Source: Bacteroides sp. OF04-15BH
GTDB taxonomy: Bacteria; Bacteroidota; Bacteroidia; Bacteroidales; Bacteroidaceae
DNA: 64,000 nt
NCBI RefSeq assembly: GCF_003477995.1
Contig: NZ_QUEM01000008.1
Coordinates: forward strand, 1-64,000
Direction of reading: 5' to 3'
Shown: piece after piece, positions 9,205-18,812 of the stretch
How positions within the stretch are numbered: the first letter of the stretch is position 1
Layout of the letters: each line of letters begins with the position of its first letter
Translations under genes and position numbers: made by a program
Notes under the pieces: model-generated
Seen by the model: the letters and a program-made list of their open reading frames with translations, nothing else
Told to the model about the DNA's origin: nothing
Database searches by the model: none

Positions 9205-10746
9205 TTATTCGGGTAATTTTATCGGGAATATCGGACTGTCTACATGTTCCTTGCGCACAATTTCTTTCAGCTCGGCAACAATCTCAGGATGCTGGTCAGC
9301 CACATTATGATCTTCATGGACATCTGTGGCCAAATCGTAAAGTTCACTCTTACCTGATTTTACAATCAGTTTCCAGTCTCCCTTACGTACGGCAATCTGC
9401 TGTGTCTCGTTAAACTCCCAATACAAATAAGGGTGTTTCTTTTGTTTCTTGTCCTTGCCCAATAAAGTTGGAGCGAAGGAAATTCCGTCAAAATAGTCCT
9501 GTGCCTTATCTTTGTTTGTGTATTTTTTCTTGTAGTTCTTCTCTCCGGCCAAATCACAGAAGGTTGGCATGATGTCATAGAAAGCGATCTGATGATCATT
9601 TACGGCTCCTGCCGGAATCTTACCCGGCCATTTGGCGATGAAAGGTACTCGGATACCTCCTTCGTGACAAGAGCGCTTCAAACCGCGCAGTTTACCATCC
9701 CGTCCAAAGAATGACGGATCGGCTCCACCTTCCTCATGAGGACCGTTATCCGAAGAGAAGATCACCAAAGTATTCTCAGCGAGTCCTTTTTCTTCCAGTT
9801 TCTGCATAATCTCGCCTACATAACTGTCCAAGCGGGTTATCATGGCTGCAAACTGAGCGTGCACATTGGCCACTGCATTATATCGGGAACCGTCAGCACC
9901 CTTGAAATTCTTGTCGTTCTTGAACTGCTCCAGATAATAGTCCAGAATAGAATCTCCCGGCTGAACCAGTTCTGCATGCGGCAAGGTATAGGTAAAGAAT
10001 CCGTAGAACGGCTGATCGGCAGTCTGCTTATCCAACCACTCCATCGCCTTCTCATGAATCATACGTGCCGAATATTGAGGACGACGACCATATTCAGAAC
10101 CCAACATCGGATATTTGATATTTTCATCCATCACAACACGTACCACTCCGGTATCACCCAAAGCCTTACTGTAACGGTTCAAGAAGTTCGGATAATACAA
10201 ATGAGCCTGGAACTGGCAGATAAAACCGTAATACTCATCTACTCCACGCTTATCCGGCGTAGAGACAGAGCCTTCATATCCTCCGGCCCACTTGCCGAAC
10301 ATTCCGGTAGTATATCCTAAATCTTTCATGATTTCAGGAAGAATCACATGATCCGGATCATAAGGATGCTGTCCGGCAACGGCATAATCGGTATTCCTTC
10401 CGTATTGAACCTGTCCGGACCAATATTCCTTGTTTCCGCGTACTTCAGTATGTCCGGTATGTTGTCCGGTCATCAAGCTGGCACGGGAAGGTGCACTGAC
10501 GGGACTGCCGGCATAAGCCTGTGTAAATAACATACCCTCCGAAGCCATCTTGTCCAGATTCGGAGTCTTTATATATTTCTGACCGTAACAAGCCAGATCT
10601 CCGTAACCCATATCATCACATAGAATAAAAATTATATTGGGCTTGGAATTCTGTTGGGCCTGCATTCCCACTGATAACAACAAAGACCCAAACAAGCTAA
10701 TTTTTTTGAGACTAAATTTTTTCCCTGAAATCATGATTCCGTTCAT
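9205..10746 (-). CDS. Exported S1-family arylsulfatase, serine type (sulfatase A)
   Basis: About 513 residues. It has a signal peptide (LFGSLLLSVGMQAQ) and the S1 sulfatase fold: metal site PNIIFILCDDMGYGD, maturation motif S-A-P-S-R-A-S-L-M-T-G near residues 84-94, GKWAGG, and FSSDNGPHEEGG in the middle. The modified residue is Ser, so formylglycine must be made by the radical-SAM enzyme encoded at 11845. The sequence is of the GALNS-like kind seen in enzymes acting on sulfated galactose/GalNAc or GlcNAc of host glycans; the subfamily cannot be fixed by eye. It is closely similar to sulfatase C at 23199. An ATG at 10734 is an equally possible start. It heads the operon with the LRR and M60 genes. 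Confidence 0.92.
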   Translation of the reverse strand: MNGIMISGKKFSLKKISLFGSLLLSVGMQAQQNSKPNIIFILCDDMGYGDLACYGQKYIKTPNLDKMASEGMLFTQAYAGSPVSAPSRASLMTGQHTGHTEVRGNKEYWSGQVQYGRNTDYAVAGQHPYDPDHVILPEIMKDLGYTTGMFGKWAGGYEGSVSTPDKRGVDEYYGFICQFQAHLYYPNFLNRYSKALGDTGVVRVVMDENIKYPMLGSEYGRRPQYSARMIHEKAMEWLDKQTADQPFYGFFTYTLPHAELVQPGDSILDYYLEQFKNDKNFKGADGSRYNAVANVHAQFAAMITRLDSYVGEIMQKLEEKGLAENTLVIFSSDNGPHEEGGADPSFFGRDGKLRGLKRSCHEGGIRVPFIAKWPGKIPAGAVNDHQIAFYDIMPTFCDLAGEKNYKKKYTNKDKAQDYFDGISFAPTLLGKDKKQKKHPYLYWEFNETQQIAVRKGDWKLIVKSGKSELYDLATDVHEDHNVADQHPEIVAELKEIVRKEHVDSPIFPIKLPE

Positions 10747-10767
10747 TATTGTATTCAGTATAACAAT

Positions 10768-10776
10768 GCAAATTAA
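10768..10776 (-). promoter_or_regulatory. Probable -7 box for the sulfatase A operon
   Basis: The minus strand reads TTAATTTGC, one mismatch from TAnnTTTGC, about 22 bases before the first ATG. It lies back-to-back with the nagB promoter. Confidence 0.45.
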
Positions 10777-10898
10777 AAGAAAAAGCCAAAAATCTCCAAT
10801 TTTCTTATGTTAAAGTTTTAAAGAGAATACTGATTAAAGAAAAACAAACTGGCTGAATAAATTCAACGAAAAAATTTCATTATATCTTTTACAATTAC

Positions 10899-10906
10899 TA
10901 CCTTTG
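10899..10906 (+). promoter_or_regulatory. -7 box for nagB
   Basis: TACCTTTG is a perfect TAnnTTTG, 37 bases before the nagB ATG. The 197-base gap 10747-10943 holds this promoter and the divergent sulfatase one, and is otherwise very AT-rich with nothing else recognisable. Confidence 0.75.
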
Positions 10907-10943
10907 TAACAGTAATGTACATTAATTATTAAAAGACAAAGTT

Positions 10944-11735
10944 ATGAGAGTTATTATTGAGCCAAACTATGATCAGCTGTCACAATGGGCTGCCAATTAC
11001 GTCATTAATAAAATCAACGCTGCAAACCCAACTCCGGAAAAGCCATTCGTTCTGGGATTGCCTACCGGTTCATCTCCAATCGGCATGTACAAGGCATTGG
11101 TAGAGGCTTGCAAAGCAGGTAAAGTAAGCTTCAAGAATGTGGTTACCTTCAACATGGACGAGTACGTAGGACTACCGGAATCTCACCCGGAAAGCTATCA
11201 TTCTTTCATGGCCAACAACCTGTTCAACCACATCGATTGCCCAAAAGAAAACATCCATATCCTGAACGGTAACGCAGAAGATCTGGAAGCAGAATGTGCC
11301 AACTACGAGAAGATGATCGAAGAGGCTGGTGGCATTGATTTGTTCATCGGTGGAATCGGTCCTGACGGACACATCGCATTCAACGAGCCTGGTTCTTCTC
11401 TGACTTCACGCACTCGTGTTAAGACTCTGACTACTGATACACGTATTGCCAACTCACGCTTCTTCGGTGGCGATCCGAACAATGTACCTTTGCACGCTTT
11501 GACTGTAGGTGTAGGTACTGTAATGGCTGCCAAGGAAGTTCTGATTCTGTGCAACGGCCACAACAAGGCTAAGGCTCTGTATCATGCAGTAGAAGGCGGC
11601 ATCACTCAGATGTGGACCATCAGCGCTCTGCAGTTGCACCAGCACGGTATCATCGTTTGTGATGAAGCTGCAACCGACGAATTGAAAGTGGGCACTTACA
11701 AATACTTCAAAGACATCGAGAAAGATGCTCTTTAA
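10944..11735 (+). CDS. nagB: Glucosamine-6-phosphate deaminase
   Basis: 263 residues, the usual length. It converts glucosamine-6-phosphate to fructose-6-phosphate and ammonia in the cytoplasm, the last step of amino-sugar use. The active-site segments are clear: [10 protein letters not shown] with Asp72 and [16 protein letters not shown] with His143, matching the E. coli numbering, plus the phosphate-binding LPTGSSP near residue 40. The GCT/AAG-rich codons suggest strong expression. It has its own promoter and is followed by a perfect 15-bp hairpin before the sulfatase-maturase gene. nagA lies at 18813 on the other strand. Confidence 0.97.
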   Translation: MRVIIEPNYDQLSQWAANYVINKINAANPTPEKPFVLGLPTGSSPIGMYKALVEACKAGKVSFKNVVTFNMDEYVGLPESHPESYHSFMANNLFNHIDCPKENIHILNGNAEDLEAECANYEKMIEEAGGIDLFIGGIGPDGHIAFNEPGSSLTSRTRVKTLTTDTRIANSRFFGGDPNNVPLHALTVGVGTVMAAKEVLILCNGHNKAKALYHAVEGGITQMWTISALQLHQHGIIVCDEAATDELKVGTYKYFKDIEKDAL

Positions 11736-11774
11736 TCGCTTCGCCCCAGATTATATCTGATCATAACGAAAACG

Positions 11775-11831
11775 CATCCTGAATACAGGCAGACAGCTCC
11801 AAAAGCCAGTCCTGTATTCAGGATGTCTATT
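11775..11831 (+). terminator. Perfect 15-bp hairpin between nagB and the sulfatase maturase
   Basis: CATCCTGAATACAGG at 11775-11789 pairs exactly with 11811-11825 around a 21-base loop and is followed by TCTATTTT. It looks like a nagB terminator or attenuator. It ends only 10-20 bases before the next start codon, leaving no obvious room for a separate promoter. Confidence 0.6.
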
Positions 11832-11844
11832 TTAAATGCCATTT

Positions 11845-13086
11845 ATGGAAAAAGCTACCTATACCCTTAGCAAACCGCTCTATATCATGACCAAGCCGGC
11901 CGGTTCTCTCTGCAATCTGGCCTGCGATTACTGTTACTATACTGAAAAGTCAAAACTCTACCAGCATACTCCCAAACAGATCATGAGCGACGAGTTGCTG
12001 GAAAGATTTATCAAAGAGTACATCAACAGCCAGACCACTCCCGAAATATGCTTCACATGGCATGGCGGAGAAACCATGATGCGTCCGCTTGACTTCTATA
12101 AGAAGGCGGTAAAGTTCCAGAAAATGTATGGACGGGGACGAAGAATCGCCAACTCCATCCAGTCCAACGGAACTCTGATCACCGAAGAATGGTGCCGTTT
12201 CTTCCATGACGAAAACTGGCTGGTCGGAGTCTCTATCGACGGTCCTCAGGAGTTTCATGACGAATACCGAAAATCAAAAAGAGGAAAACCTTCGTTCGTA
12301 CAGGTCATGAATGGCATCAAGCTGCTGAACAAATATCAGGTGGAATGGAATGCCATGGCCGTAGTCAACGACTACAATGCCGACTATCCGCTCGACTTTT
12401 ATCATTTCTTCAAGGAAATCGGCTGCCACTACATTCAGTTCACACCCGTTGTAGAGCGTATTTTCAAGCATCCCGACGGCCGTATCCTGGCCACTCCGAC
12501 CGAAGGGGCGGAAGCCAAACTGGCAGACTTTTCCGTTACTCCCGAACAATGGGGCAACTTTCTGTGCACGATTTTCGACGAATGGGTGCGTCATGATGTG
12601 GGAGACTACTATATTCAGATTTTCGATGCCACTCTGGCCAACTGGGTCGGTGTGCTCCCGGGACTGTGCAGCATGGCTGAGACCTGCGGACACGCCGGAA
12701 TCATGGAATTCAACGGTGATGTTTACAGTTGCGACCACTTTGTGTTTCCGGAATACAAACTGGGAAACATTTATCAGAAGAATCTGATTGAAATGATGTT
12801 CAGCGAGAAACAGCTCAAGTTCGGCGAGGCCAAGAAATCTGCCCTGACCCAACAATGCAAGAACTGCGAGTTTCTGTTTGCCTGCCACGGCGAATGCCCG
12901 AAAAACAGGTTCGCCCTTTCCAAAGATGGAGAAAGCGGACAGAACTATCTGTGCGCCGGATACCATCAGTTCTTCAAGCATGTGGCTCCATACATGGACT
13001 TTATGAAAGAAGAGCTCAAGAATGAAAGACCACCGGCCAATGTCATGCAATGGATCAAAGACGGCGGACTGGAACAGGAACTTTAG
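11845..13086 (+). CDS. Anaerobic sulfatase-maturating enzyme (radical SAM, chuR type)
   Basis: 413 residues from the ATG at 11845. It oxidises the active-site Ser or Cys of sulfatases to formylglycine in the cytoplasm before export. The radical-SAM cluster motif is Cys23-x3-Cys27-x2-Cys30 (CNLACDYC). Further features are TWHGGETMMRP, SIQSNGTL and the SPASM-type C-terminal cysteines (ETCGHAG, YSCDHFVFPEYKLGN, CKNCEFLFACHGECPKNR) that bind two auxiliary 4Fe-4S clusters. The sequence closely follows B. thetaiotaomicron ChuR/anSME as I recall it. An ATG 3 codons upstream (11836) abuts the hairpin and is less likely. It is the natural partner of the three serine-type sulfatases here. Confidence 0.95.
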   Translation: MEKATYTLSKPLYIMTKPAGSLCNLACDYCYYTEKSKLYQHTPKQIMSDELLERFIKEYINSQTTPEICFTWHGGETMMRPLDFYKKAVKFQKMYGRGRRIANSIQSNGTLITEEWCRFFHDENWLVGVSIDGPQEFHDEYRKSKRGKPSFVQVMNGIKLLNKYQVEWNAMAVVNDYNADYPLDFYHFFKEIGCHYIQFTPVVERIFKHPDGRILATPTEGAEAKLADFSVTPEQWGNFLCTIFDEWVRHDVGDYYIQIFDATLANWVGVLPGLCSMAETCGHAGIMEFNGDVYSCDHFVFPEYKLGNIYQKNLIEMMFSEKQLKFGEAKKSALTQQCKNCEFLFACHGECPKNRFALSKDGESGQNYLCAGYHQFFKHVAPYMDFMKEELKNERPPANVMQWIKDGGLEQEL

Positions 13087-13115
13087 TCCGAGAAAGAAAT
13101 GCTGAAACAGGCAAT

Positions 13116-13169
13116 AAAAAAGAATCATATCATCACTCTCATTCACAGAGTTCTGATATGATTCTTTTT
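13116..13169. terminator. Bidirectional terminator between maturase and GH20 gene
   Basis: A 16-bp stem (about 13117-13132 with 13154-13169) has A-rich and T-rich flanks, placed between converging genes. Confidence 0.85.
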
Positions 13170-13219
13170 GTTTATAAGGAGGCTTAACTCCTCATTATTT
13201 CAATCCAACAATCACAAAG

Positions 13220-16200
13220 TTATTTTTTAATTACCTTCTGACCGTTTTCAATGTAGATACCACGTACGGTAACTTTCTTATACTCACGTCCGTTCAAGTC
13301 GTAGAGTTTTCCGTCACCCTTGCCGGTAACCTCTATCTGACCGATACCGGTGCTGAGTTTCTTATAAACCACCTGAATATCCAGATTCTCACCAACGACA
13401 GCAAGCTGTTCGGCCGATACATTTACAGTCGGTGCCTCATAACCATCCAGTTCCGGAGCATTCAATGTATAAGCATCACCAGCCTTGATAATCGTTGTTG
13501 TAGCAGGTACGGCAGTAATCGCATTGCCGTTATCATCCACATAGTTGCACTTCACTTCGAAATATGGAACAGCTACAAAAGAATAAGCCTTATAAGGATG
13601 AGCACCTGACCATCCGGTCATGCTTCCGGCATTACCATTCCAGTATTTTCCGTTTGTACCCTGAATCGTCCAGGTCACGTTATCTGCATTCAAAGTGAAA
13701 GTAAAGGTATCGCCATTATTGCCCACAGTTACGGCACTACCGTTTGGCAAAGCAGGAATATACTTCTCGTTGTAGCTCATCACCTTAAACTGGTTCTCTG
13801 AAGCACCGGCTGTCAAAGTCCAGATATAAGCAGGAGCACCCTCTGTGGCTTTGGTTGTCAGCACCTGACCGTTGGCTGCCACATTGATAAAGCCTTTGCG
13901 GTCTTCGGCTGATGTAGCATCGAAGAACAGATATTGTTTGCCGGCCTCCAGTTTGGTAACCGCTTCACCTACAGCCTTGAATCCACAGTACAAAGCCTCT
14001 GTGCCATAAGTAGCCGTGATGATTTCATCCTGGCTCGGAGTATAGCTTCCGGCAGGAATTGCAGCCTCCTTAAAGGTATAATAAGGAAGTTCCGGATATA
14101 CTATCTCGATGCTCTCCCCGGTCTTGACGGTATCCTTCTGAATATCCAGCAAATTGCCATTTTCATCGCGATACTCAAAAGACAAGGCATAGGCTATTCT
14201 CTTATAAACTACCTTCACGGTCTGGTTCTGGCTGATATTCTCCACAACAGGAGCTTCTGTCTGAGCATCGCCATAGCTTACAACCTCAAAATTCGGAATC
14301 TCCGGAGCCTTGCAGGTTACGTTTGCACCATCGGCCACAGCCTCAACATAAGTGCCCAGTGTGTTACCGTCGGCATCCACACATTCATATTTCACCTGCC
14401 ATACCTTATCCATCTTCCAAGCTGCTCCCTGCGGACGTACACCATCTACATAAATACATCCAGGATTAGTTGAGTAATTGGCAGATACCGGGAACAAAGC
14501 CTTATTCTCGGCAGTAGCCAGCGTAAAGTCCTGATAAGACGGGTTGAAGCTGTATTTATAGGCTGTCGGCGCTGTTCCCAGTGTCAGCGGGTTAGCATTA
14601 CCGTTGATATACTTGCCGGAAACCAGATTCTTCAAGGCAAAGCTATTCTCGGCACTGTTCTCCACAACCCAGATGTCGGAACACCATTTTGAATCGGAAG
14701 TCTTGAGCAGACCTTCCTGTTCTGAGATTGACAAGCCTTTGTAGCTTCCTTCCACAGCATTGGTAATACGAATCTGGTCACCATCCTGCGGCACACCCAA
14801 AGTAGCCTCCATTGTCTGTATGGCTGTCTGGATTTCCTCGGCAGTAACATCTTCCTTCTCGATTACCGCTTTCAGTTCATCTGCTTTGGCCTGATCGTAT
14901 TTACCGATTTGCGGATTTCCGGTTTCATAACATACAGCATTTGCCAGAAGTGACTTAGCTTCGCCGATCAGTCCCTCCAGACTGATTGTCTGGCTTCGGT
15001 CCAAAGGCTGGAATTCCCAAAGACCGCCATTACCATCTTTTGGATCGGCATAAAGATTGATAGCATAACCCTGACCGCCGGCACCCATATTGAAGTAATT
15101 ATTGGTATGCTGATCACTCTGGATGGCATAATAGTAATTGTCGCCGTTCTGTCCGTAGTAAGACCCGGTCACGATCTTAAAGTTATAGTGCATGGCTTCC
15201 TGATCATAGCTCCAACGGCCGGTATTGCTGTTAGCTGTAGCCGTAGAGTTCACGGAACCGTTCGGGAATGCCTTGCAGACCAAAGCATATTTACCTTTGT
15301 TCTGCGGGTCCTCTACCAAAGCCCACCACTGATAATCGTAGGCTTCGTTTCCTTCAGCCACCATGGCACCACTCCAAAGGCGTCCGGCCTGTGCTCCCTT
15401 GTCACCATACTGAGAAATCTGTGAAGCACCTTCGCGCAGCAGTTCCACACACATATTATCGCGCTGATCGCTGGCCATAGTCACCAGGCGATACCACACC
15501 TTCTTTTCCAATGTAGAAGAAACCGGCAGAACCACCTCAGAACTGTTCATGTCCTTAATATAGTAAGGGGCATACTGATAGTTATTATAGTTCAGCAGTA
15601 CGGTATCCTGCTTCATACGGTTGCAGAAGTCATTAAAGTTCTTCTTCTCGGTTGGTGACCATCCGGTTTCGGCGATAGCCATCAGACGCGGGAAAGTAAG
15701 ATATTCCACATGACCGGCCTCGGAAACATGCTCGGTCCAGAATGTTCCCTGCACACCGGTGTAGTATTTCTGCAAATTGGCAGCCACTCCATTGCTTGGA
15801 TTGTAGCCATATACTTGCTGCAAGGTGGCATCGTTACCGCCTCCCACAGCATGCGGTTCACTCGGGTCGGTTCCTGCCTTACGGTTAATGTATAAGGTAG
15901 GCTGAGGAGTCAGCACATTGTTCAAGCCCAACTCAGCTGCTTTCTTCGCCGCAGCATCGGCACCGGTCCAGCACATCACGGTAGCACCGGCTTTTTTAAT
16001 CATTTCTACATCGGCTCCTCCTGCGGTAATAGCCTCGTTCCAAACATACAGTTTCTTGCCATGAGCAGCAGCGTGATCGGCCAATTCATGAATGAAATGA
16101 CTTTGCAACTGACGATAGTTGGTATAACCATATTCCTTCATCATCTCCTGGCACTGCTTGTTGCTTTCCCAGGCAGAAGTGGGGCATTCGTCTCCACCGA

Positions 16201-17218
16201 TGTGGAAACAAGGATAGGGGAACAACGCCATCAGCTCGGTCATAATGTCCTTGGCAAACTGAACGCCTTCGGGATTAGCCACATTCAGCACGTCGGAAGA
16301 AATACCACCATCGCACCAAACGTAATGTGAACCCTGAGGATTACAGCTATATTCGGGATAAGCAGTCATCGCAGCGGCAAAGTGTCCCGGCATATCCACT
16401 TCTGGAATGATGTCGATATGACGCTCCTGAGCATATTTTACCACATCCTTAATCTCTTCCTGAGTGTAGAAGTAAGGACCGTAGGGCTCATAGGTGCGGT
16501 AACGCTGGCCGCCCGGTATATATTCCGTGTTCCAAGAGAACTCGCGCACTCCTCCTACACTGGTCAGTTTCGGATATTTCTTGATCTCAACGCGCCATCC
16601 CTGGTCTTCGGTCAGATGCCAGTGGAATTTGTTCATCTTGTAATAAGACATCACGTCCAATATGCGCTTGATTTCATCCACCGTGAAGAAATGACGGCAT
16701 ACATCGAGCATATATCCACGGTACTGGAACTTCGGTGCGTCATTAATGTCCACCACCGGCAAAATGAAAGTAGTGACATTCGGGTCTTTCACTCCGGCCA
16801 TGACACAAGGAGGCAACAGTTTCTTCAAGCTCTGGAAAGCATAGTAAAAGCCGCGGGTTGTTTCTGCCTCGATGGCAATGTTCTGCTCGGTGATCTTCAA
16901 CTTGTAAGCCTCCGGACCCAGATTATTGGCTCCCGTATTCAGGTTCAGGTTAATTATAGAAGAAGCATCGCCCTGATCCACGATAGTGACATCAGCACCG
17001 GATACCTTCGTATAACATTCTACAAACTTCTCGGCCTCTACTTTAACAGAGTCGGCCAGACCGTTAATATTGATGCTGAATTTCTGCGGCAAGGTCAATG
17101 TTCCTTGTCCCATCTGAATCTCTTTTGGTAATGGAGTGAGATTCACGGACTCCTGTGCCCATATATTTCCTGTGGAAAGGACTGCCAGGGCAGCAGCAAA
17201 AAGGGTAACTTTTTTCAT
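13220..17218 (-). CDS. Very large secreted GH20 beta-N-acetylhexosaminidase with accessory modules
   Basis: 1332 residues, more than twice a minimal GH20. After a signal peptide (to about residue 21) come the GH20 N-terminal domain (about 25-160) and the catalytic barrel (about 165-520) with the HIGGDEC motif, catalytic pair Asp343-Glu344. Then follow two RICIN-like or WWE-like beta modules (about 540-740 and 800-960), MucBP-like repeats (phrases DADGNTLG, DENGNLLD, DDNGNAI) and a short secretion-type tail (KLYDLNGREYKK...GIYIENGQKVIKK). It removes terminal beta-GlcNAc or GalNAc from glycans outside the cytoplasm. The modules suggest binding to mucin or other complex glycans. It lies 38 bases behind nhaA and probably shares its transcript. 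Confidence 0.93.
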   Translation of the reverse strand: MKKVTLFAAALAVLSTGNIWAQESVNLTPLPKEIQMGQGTLTLPQKFSININGLADSVKVEAEKFVECYTKVSGADVTIVDQGDASSIINLNLNTGANNLGPEAYKLKITEQNIAIEAETTRGFYYAFQSLKKLLPPCVMAGVKDPNVTTFILPVVDINDAPKFQYRGYMLDVCRHFFTVDEIKRILDVMSYYKMNKFHWHLTEDQGWRVEIKKYPKLTSVGGVREFSWNTEYIPGGQRYRTYEPYGPYFYTQEEIKDVVKYAQERHIDIIPEVDMPGHFAAAMTAYPEYSCNPQGSHYVWCDGGISSDVLNVANPEGVQFAKDIMTELMALFPYPCFHIGGDECPTSAWESNKQCQEMMKEYGYTNYRQLQSHFIHELADHAAAHGKKLYVWNEAITAGGADVEMIKKAGATVMCWTGADAAAKKAAELGLNNVLTPQPTLYINRKAGTDPSEPHAVGGGNDATLQQVYGYNPSNGVAANLQKYYTGVQGTFWTEHVSEAGHVEYLTFPRLMAIAETGWSPTEKKNFNDFCNRMKQDTVLLNYNNYQYAPYYIKDMNSSEVVLPVSSTLEKKVWYRLVTMASDQRDNMCVELLREGASQISQYGDKGAQAGRLWSGAMVAEGNEAYDYQWWALVEDPQNKGKYALVCKAFPNGSVNSTATANSNTGRWSYDQEAMHYNFKIVTGSYYGQNGDNYYYAIQSDQHTNNYFNMGAGGQGYAINLYADPKDGNGGLWEFQPLDRSQTISLEGLIGEAKSLLANAVCYETGNPQIGKYDQAKADELKAVIEKEDVTAEEIQTAIQTMEATLGVPQDGDQIRITNAVEGSYKGLSISEQEGLLKTSDSKWCSDIWVVENSAENSFALKNLVSGKYINGNANPLTLGTAPTAYKYSFNPSYQDFTLATAENKALFPVSANYSTNPGCIYVDGVRPQGAAWKMDKVWQVKYECVDADGNTLGTYVEAVADGANVTCKAPEIPNFEVVSYGDAQTEAPVVENISQNQTVKVVYKRIAYALSFEYRDENGNLLDIQKDTVKTGESIEIVYPELPYYTFKEAAIPAGSYTPSQDEIITATYGTEALYCGFKAVGEAVTKLEAGKQYLFFDATSAEDRKGFINVAANGQVLTTKATEGAPAYIWTLTAGASENQFKVMSYNEKYIPALPNGSAVTVGNNGDTFTFTLNADNVTWTIQGTNGKYWNGNAGSMTGWSGAHPYKAYSFVAVPYFEVKCNYVDDNGNAITAVPATTTIIKAGDAYTLNAPELDGYEAPTVNVSAEQLAVVGENLDIQVVYKKLSTGIGQIEVTGKGDGKLYDLNGREYKKVTVRGIYIENGQKVIKK

Positions 17219-17256
17219 GTTCTCATGTAATTAATAATATAAATCGCTTTTATGTT

Positions 17257-18615
17257 TTAAGATTGTTTGGGGTCAGATACAGGGCGTGGCAGGTTGTGAT
17301 TCAACAGCAGCCAGCTGATAATACCGGACAGCAGCGAACCGCACAAAATTCCAATCTTGGCATCACTGAGCAATATGGCCGTTTGTGGCATCGTGCTGTC
17401 GTATGACAAATCGGCAATAAACATGGCTACCGTAAAACCGATTCCACTCAATGCGCAGACACTGGCAAAGGATTTGAGGTCGGCGCCCGAAGGCTTTTTC
17501 ACAAGTCCCAGTTTGATAGCCATCCAGGAGAAGGAGAACACACCGATAAACTTACCGATAACCAAACCCAGAAACACGGCCAGTCCCACTCCGGAGAACA
17601 GATTGGCCAAAGACATACCCTCCAGCACAATACCGGCATTGGCAAAGGCAAACACCGGAATCACAATGTAGTTAATCGGAGTATGCAGGGAGTCTTCCAT
17701 ATCCTGCAGGGGGCTGATAATATGGTCTGAGGCATTCTCTATGCTTTTCAGGATACCGATCTGATCGTCGGTCAATATCGGTGCCTTGCAGCCTTTCTCA
17801 ATATTGTTCACCGGAAACTGGTTGATTCTCCTACGGATGCGTTCGATAAAGAAAGTAGGAGTACGCTTCAAGGTGGCCGGAATGCAGAAGGCCACAATAA
17901 CACCGGCTATCGTAGCATGTATTCCCGAATTCAGAAAACAATACCAGACGAAAACGCCGACAAAGATATAGAAGAACTTGGACCGTACCCCTTTCATATT
18001 ACCGAAAATCAGAATGGCAATAAGAATCAGAGCATAAAGCAGAAAATTCAGATGTATCTCCGTGGTATAGAACAAGGCAATAATCAGAATGCCCCCTAAG
18101 TCATCGGCTACAGCCAGAGCCGCCAGAAATACTTTCAGCGACAGAGGTACCCGATTTCCGAAAGTTGAAAGAACACCCAAAGAAAAAGCAATATCCGTGG
18201 CCATCGGAATGGCTGCTCCACGCAGCATCGTCGGATCATCGGGACTGACCAGCCAGAACACCAGCACCGGCACAAGCATACCGCCTATAGCTCCTATCAC
18301 GGGCAAAAGCGCCTTTTTCACCGAAGAAAGCTCTCCCACCAGAATCTCGCGCTTGATTTCCAGACCTACAGAAAAGAAGAACACCACCATCAGAAAGTCG
18401 TTGATAAACTCCATAACCGTGAGTGTGGTTCCTCCGTGACTGAAAAGATTGAAGTTTCCGATAGATAATGACATCGGAAGATTCCAAAAGCTGGTATAAG
18501 TATGACTCAGACTGGAATTCGCAATAATCAATGCAAGAATAGTAGCCAGAACCAACATCACACTCGAAGTGACATATTTCCGGAACATTTTCAAGAAGCT
18601 GTAACTACGCATCAT
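17257..18615 (-). CDS. nhaA: Na+/H+ antiporter NhaA
   Basis: 452 residues, with about 12 transmembrane helices. NhaA family hallmarks are MEFINDFLMVVFFFSVGLEIKRE, AIPMATDIAFSLGVLS and the ion-binding ALAVADDLGGI (two adjacent Asp, near residue 165-170), plus SGIGFTVAMFIADL. It exchanges Na+ for H+ at the inner membrane. A charged loop of ~50 residues near 250-300 is longer than in the E. coli protein. It has its own promoter and appears to lead into the GH20 gene. Its presence in a glycan locus may reflect sodium-coupled physiology but could be chance. Confidence 0.96.
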   Translation of the reverse strand: MMRSYSFLKMFRKYVTSSVMLVLATILALIIANSSLSHTYTSFWNLPMSLSIGNFNLFSHGGTTLTVMEFINDFLMVVFFFSVGLEIKREILVGELSSVKKALLPVIGAIGGMLVPVLVFWLVSPDDPTMLRGAAIPMATDIAFSLGVLSTFGNRVPLSLKVFLAALAVADDLGGILIIALFYTTEIHLNFLLYALILIAILIFGNMKGVRSKFFYIFVGVFVWYCFLNSGIHATIAGVIVAFCIPATLKRTPTFFIERIRRRINQFPVNNIEKGCKAPILTDDQIGILKSIENASDHIISPLQDMEDSLHTPINYIVIPVFAFANAGIVLEGMSLANLFSGVGLAVFLGLVIGKFIGVFSFSWMAIKLGLVKKPSGADLKSFASVCALSGIGFTVAMFIADLSYDSTMPQTAILLSDAKIGILCGSLLSGIISWLLLNHNLPRPVSDPKQS

Positions 18616-18647
18616 AGGGGTTTATGGTTTAGATTTCTAACATATCT

Positions 18648-18655
18648 CAAAGATA
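18648..18655 (-). promoter_or_regulatory. -7 box for nhaA-GH20 transcript
   Basis: The minus strand reads TATCTTTG, a perfect TAnnTTTG, 33 bases upstream of the nhaA ATG. Confidence 0.75.
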
Positions 18656-18759
18656 ACGAATCTTATGCGTATCCTAAAATAAAAAAAGTTTTTTTCATAA
18701 ATAATACCAGCGTTCGGGAGAAATGGAATAGTGGAAAGACGGCACCCCGGAAAGCGCAT

Positions 18760-18795
18760 AAAAAAAGAGCTGTGCCCTTTTGTCAGGCACAGCTC
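18760..18795 (-). terminator. Terminator of nagA
   Basis: A perfect 10-bp stem GAGCTGTGCC (18767-18776 with 18786-18795) is followed on the minus strand by seven T. Confidence 0.9.
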
Positions 18796-18812
18796 CCATA
18801 TTTCAGATTCTC

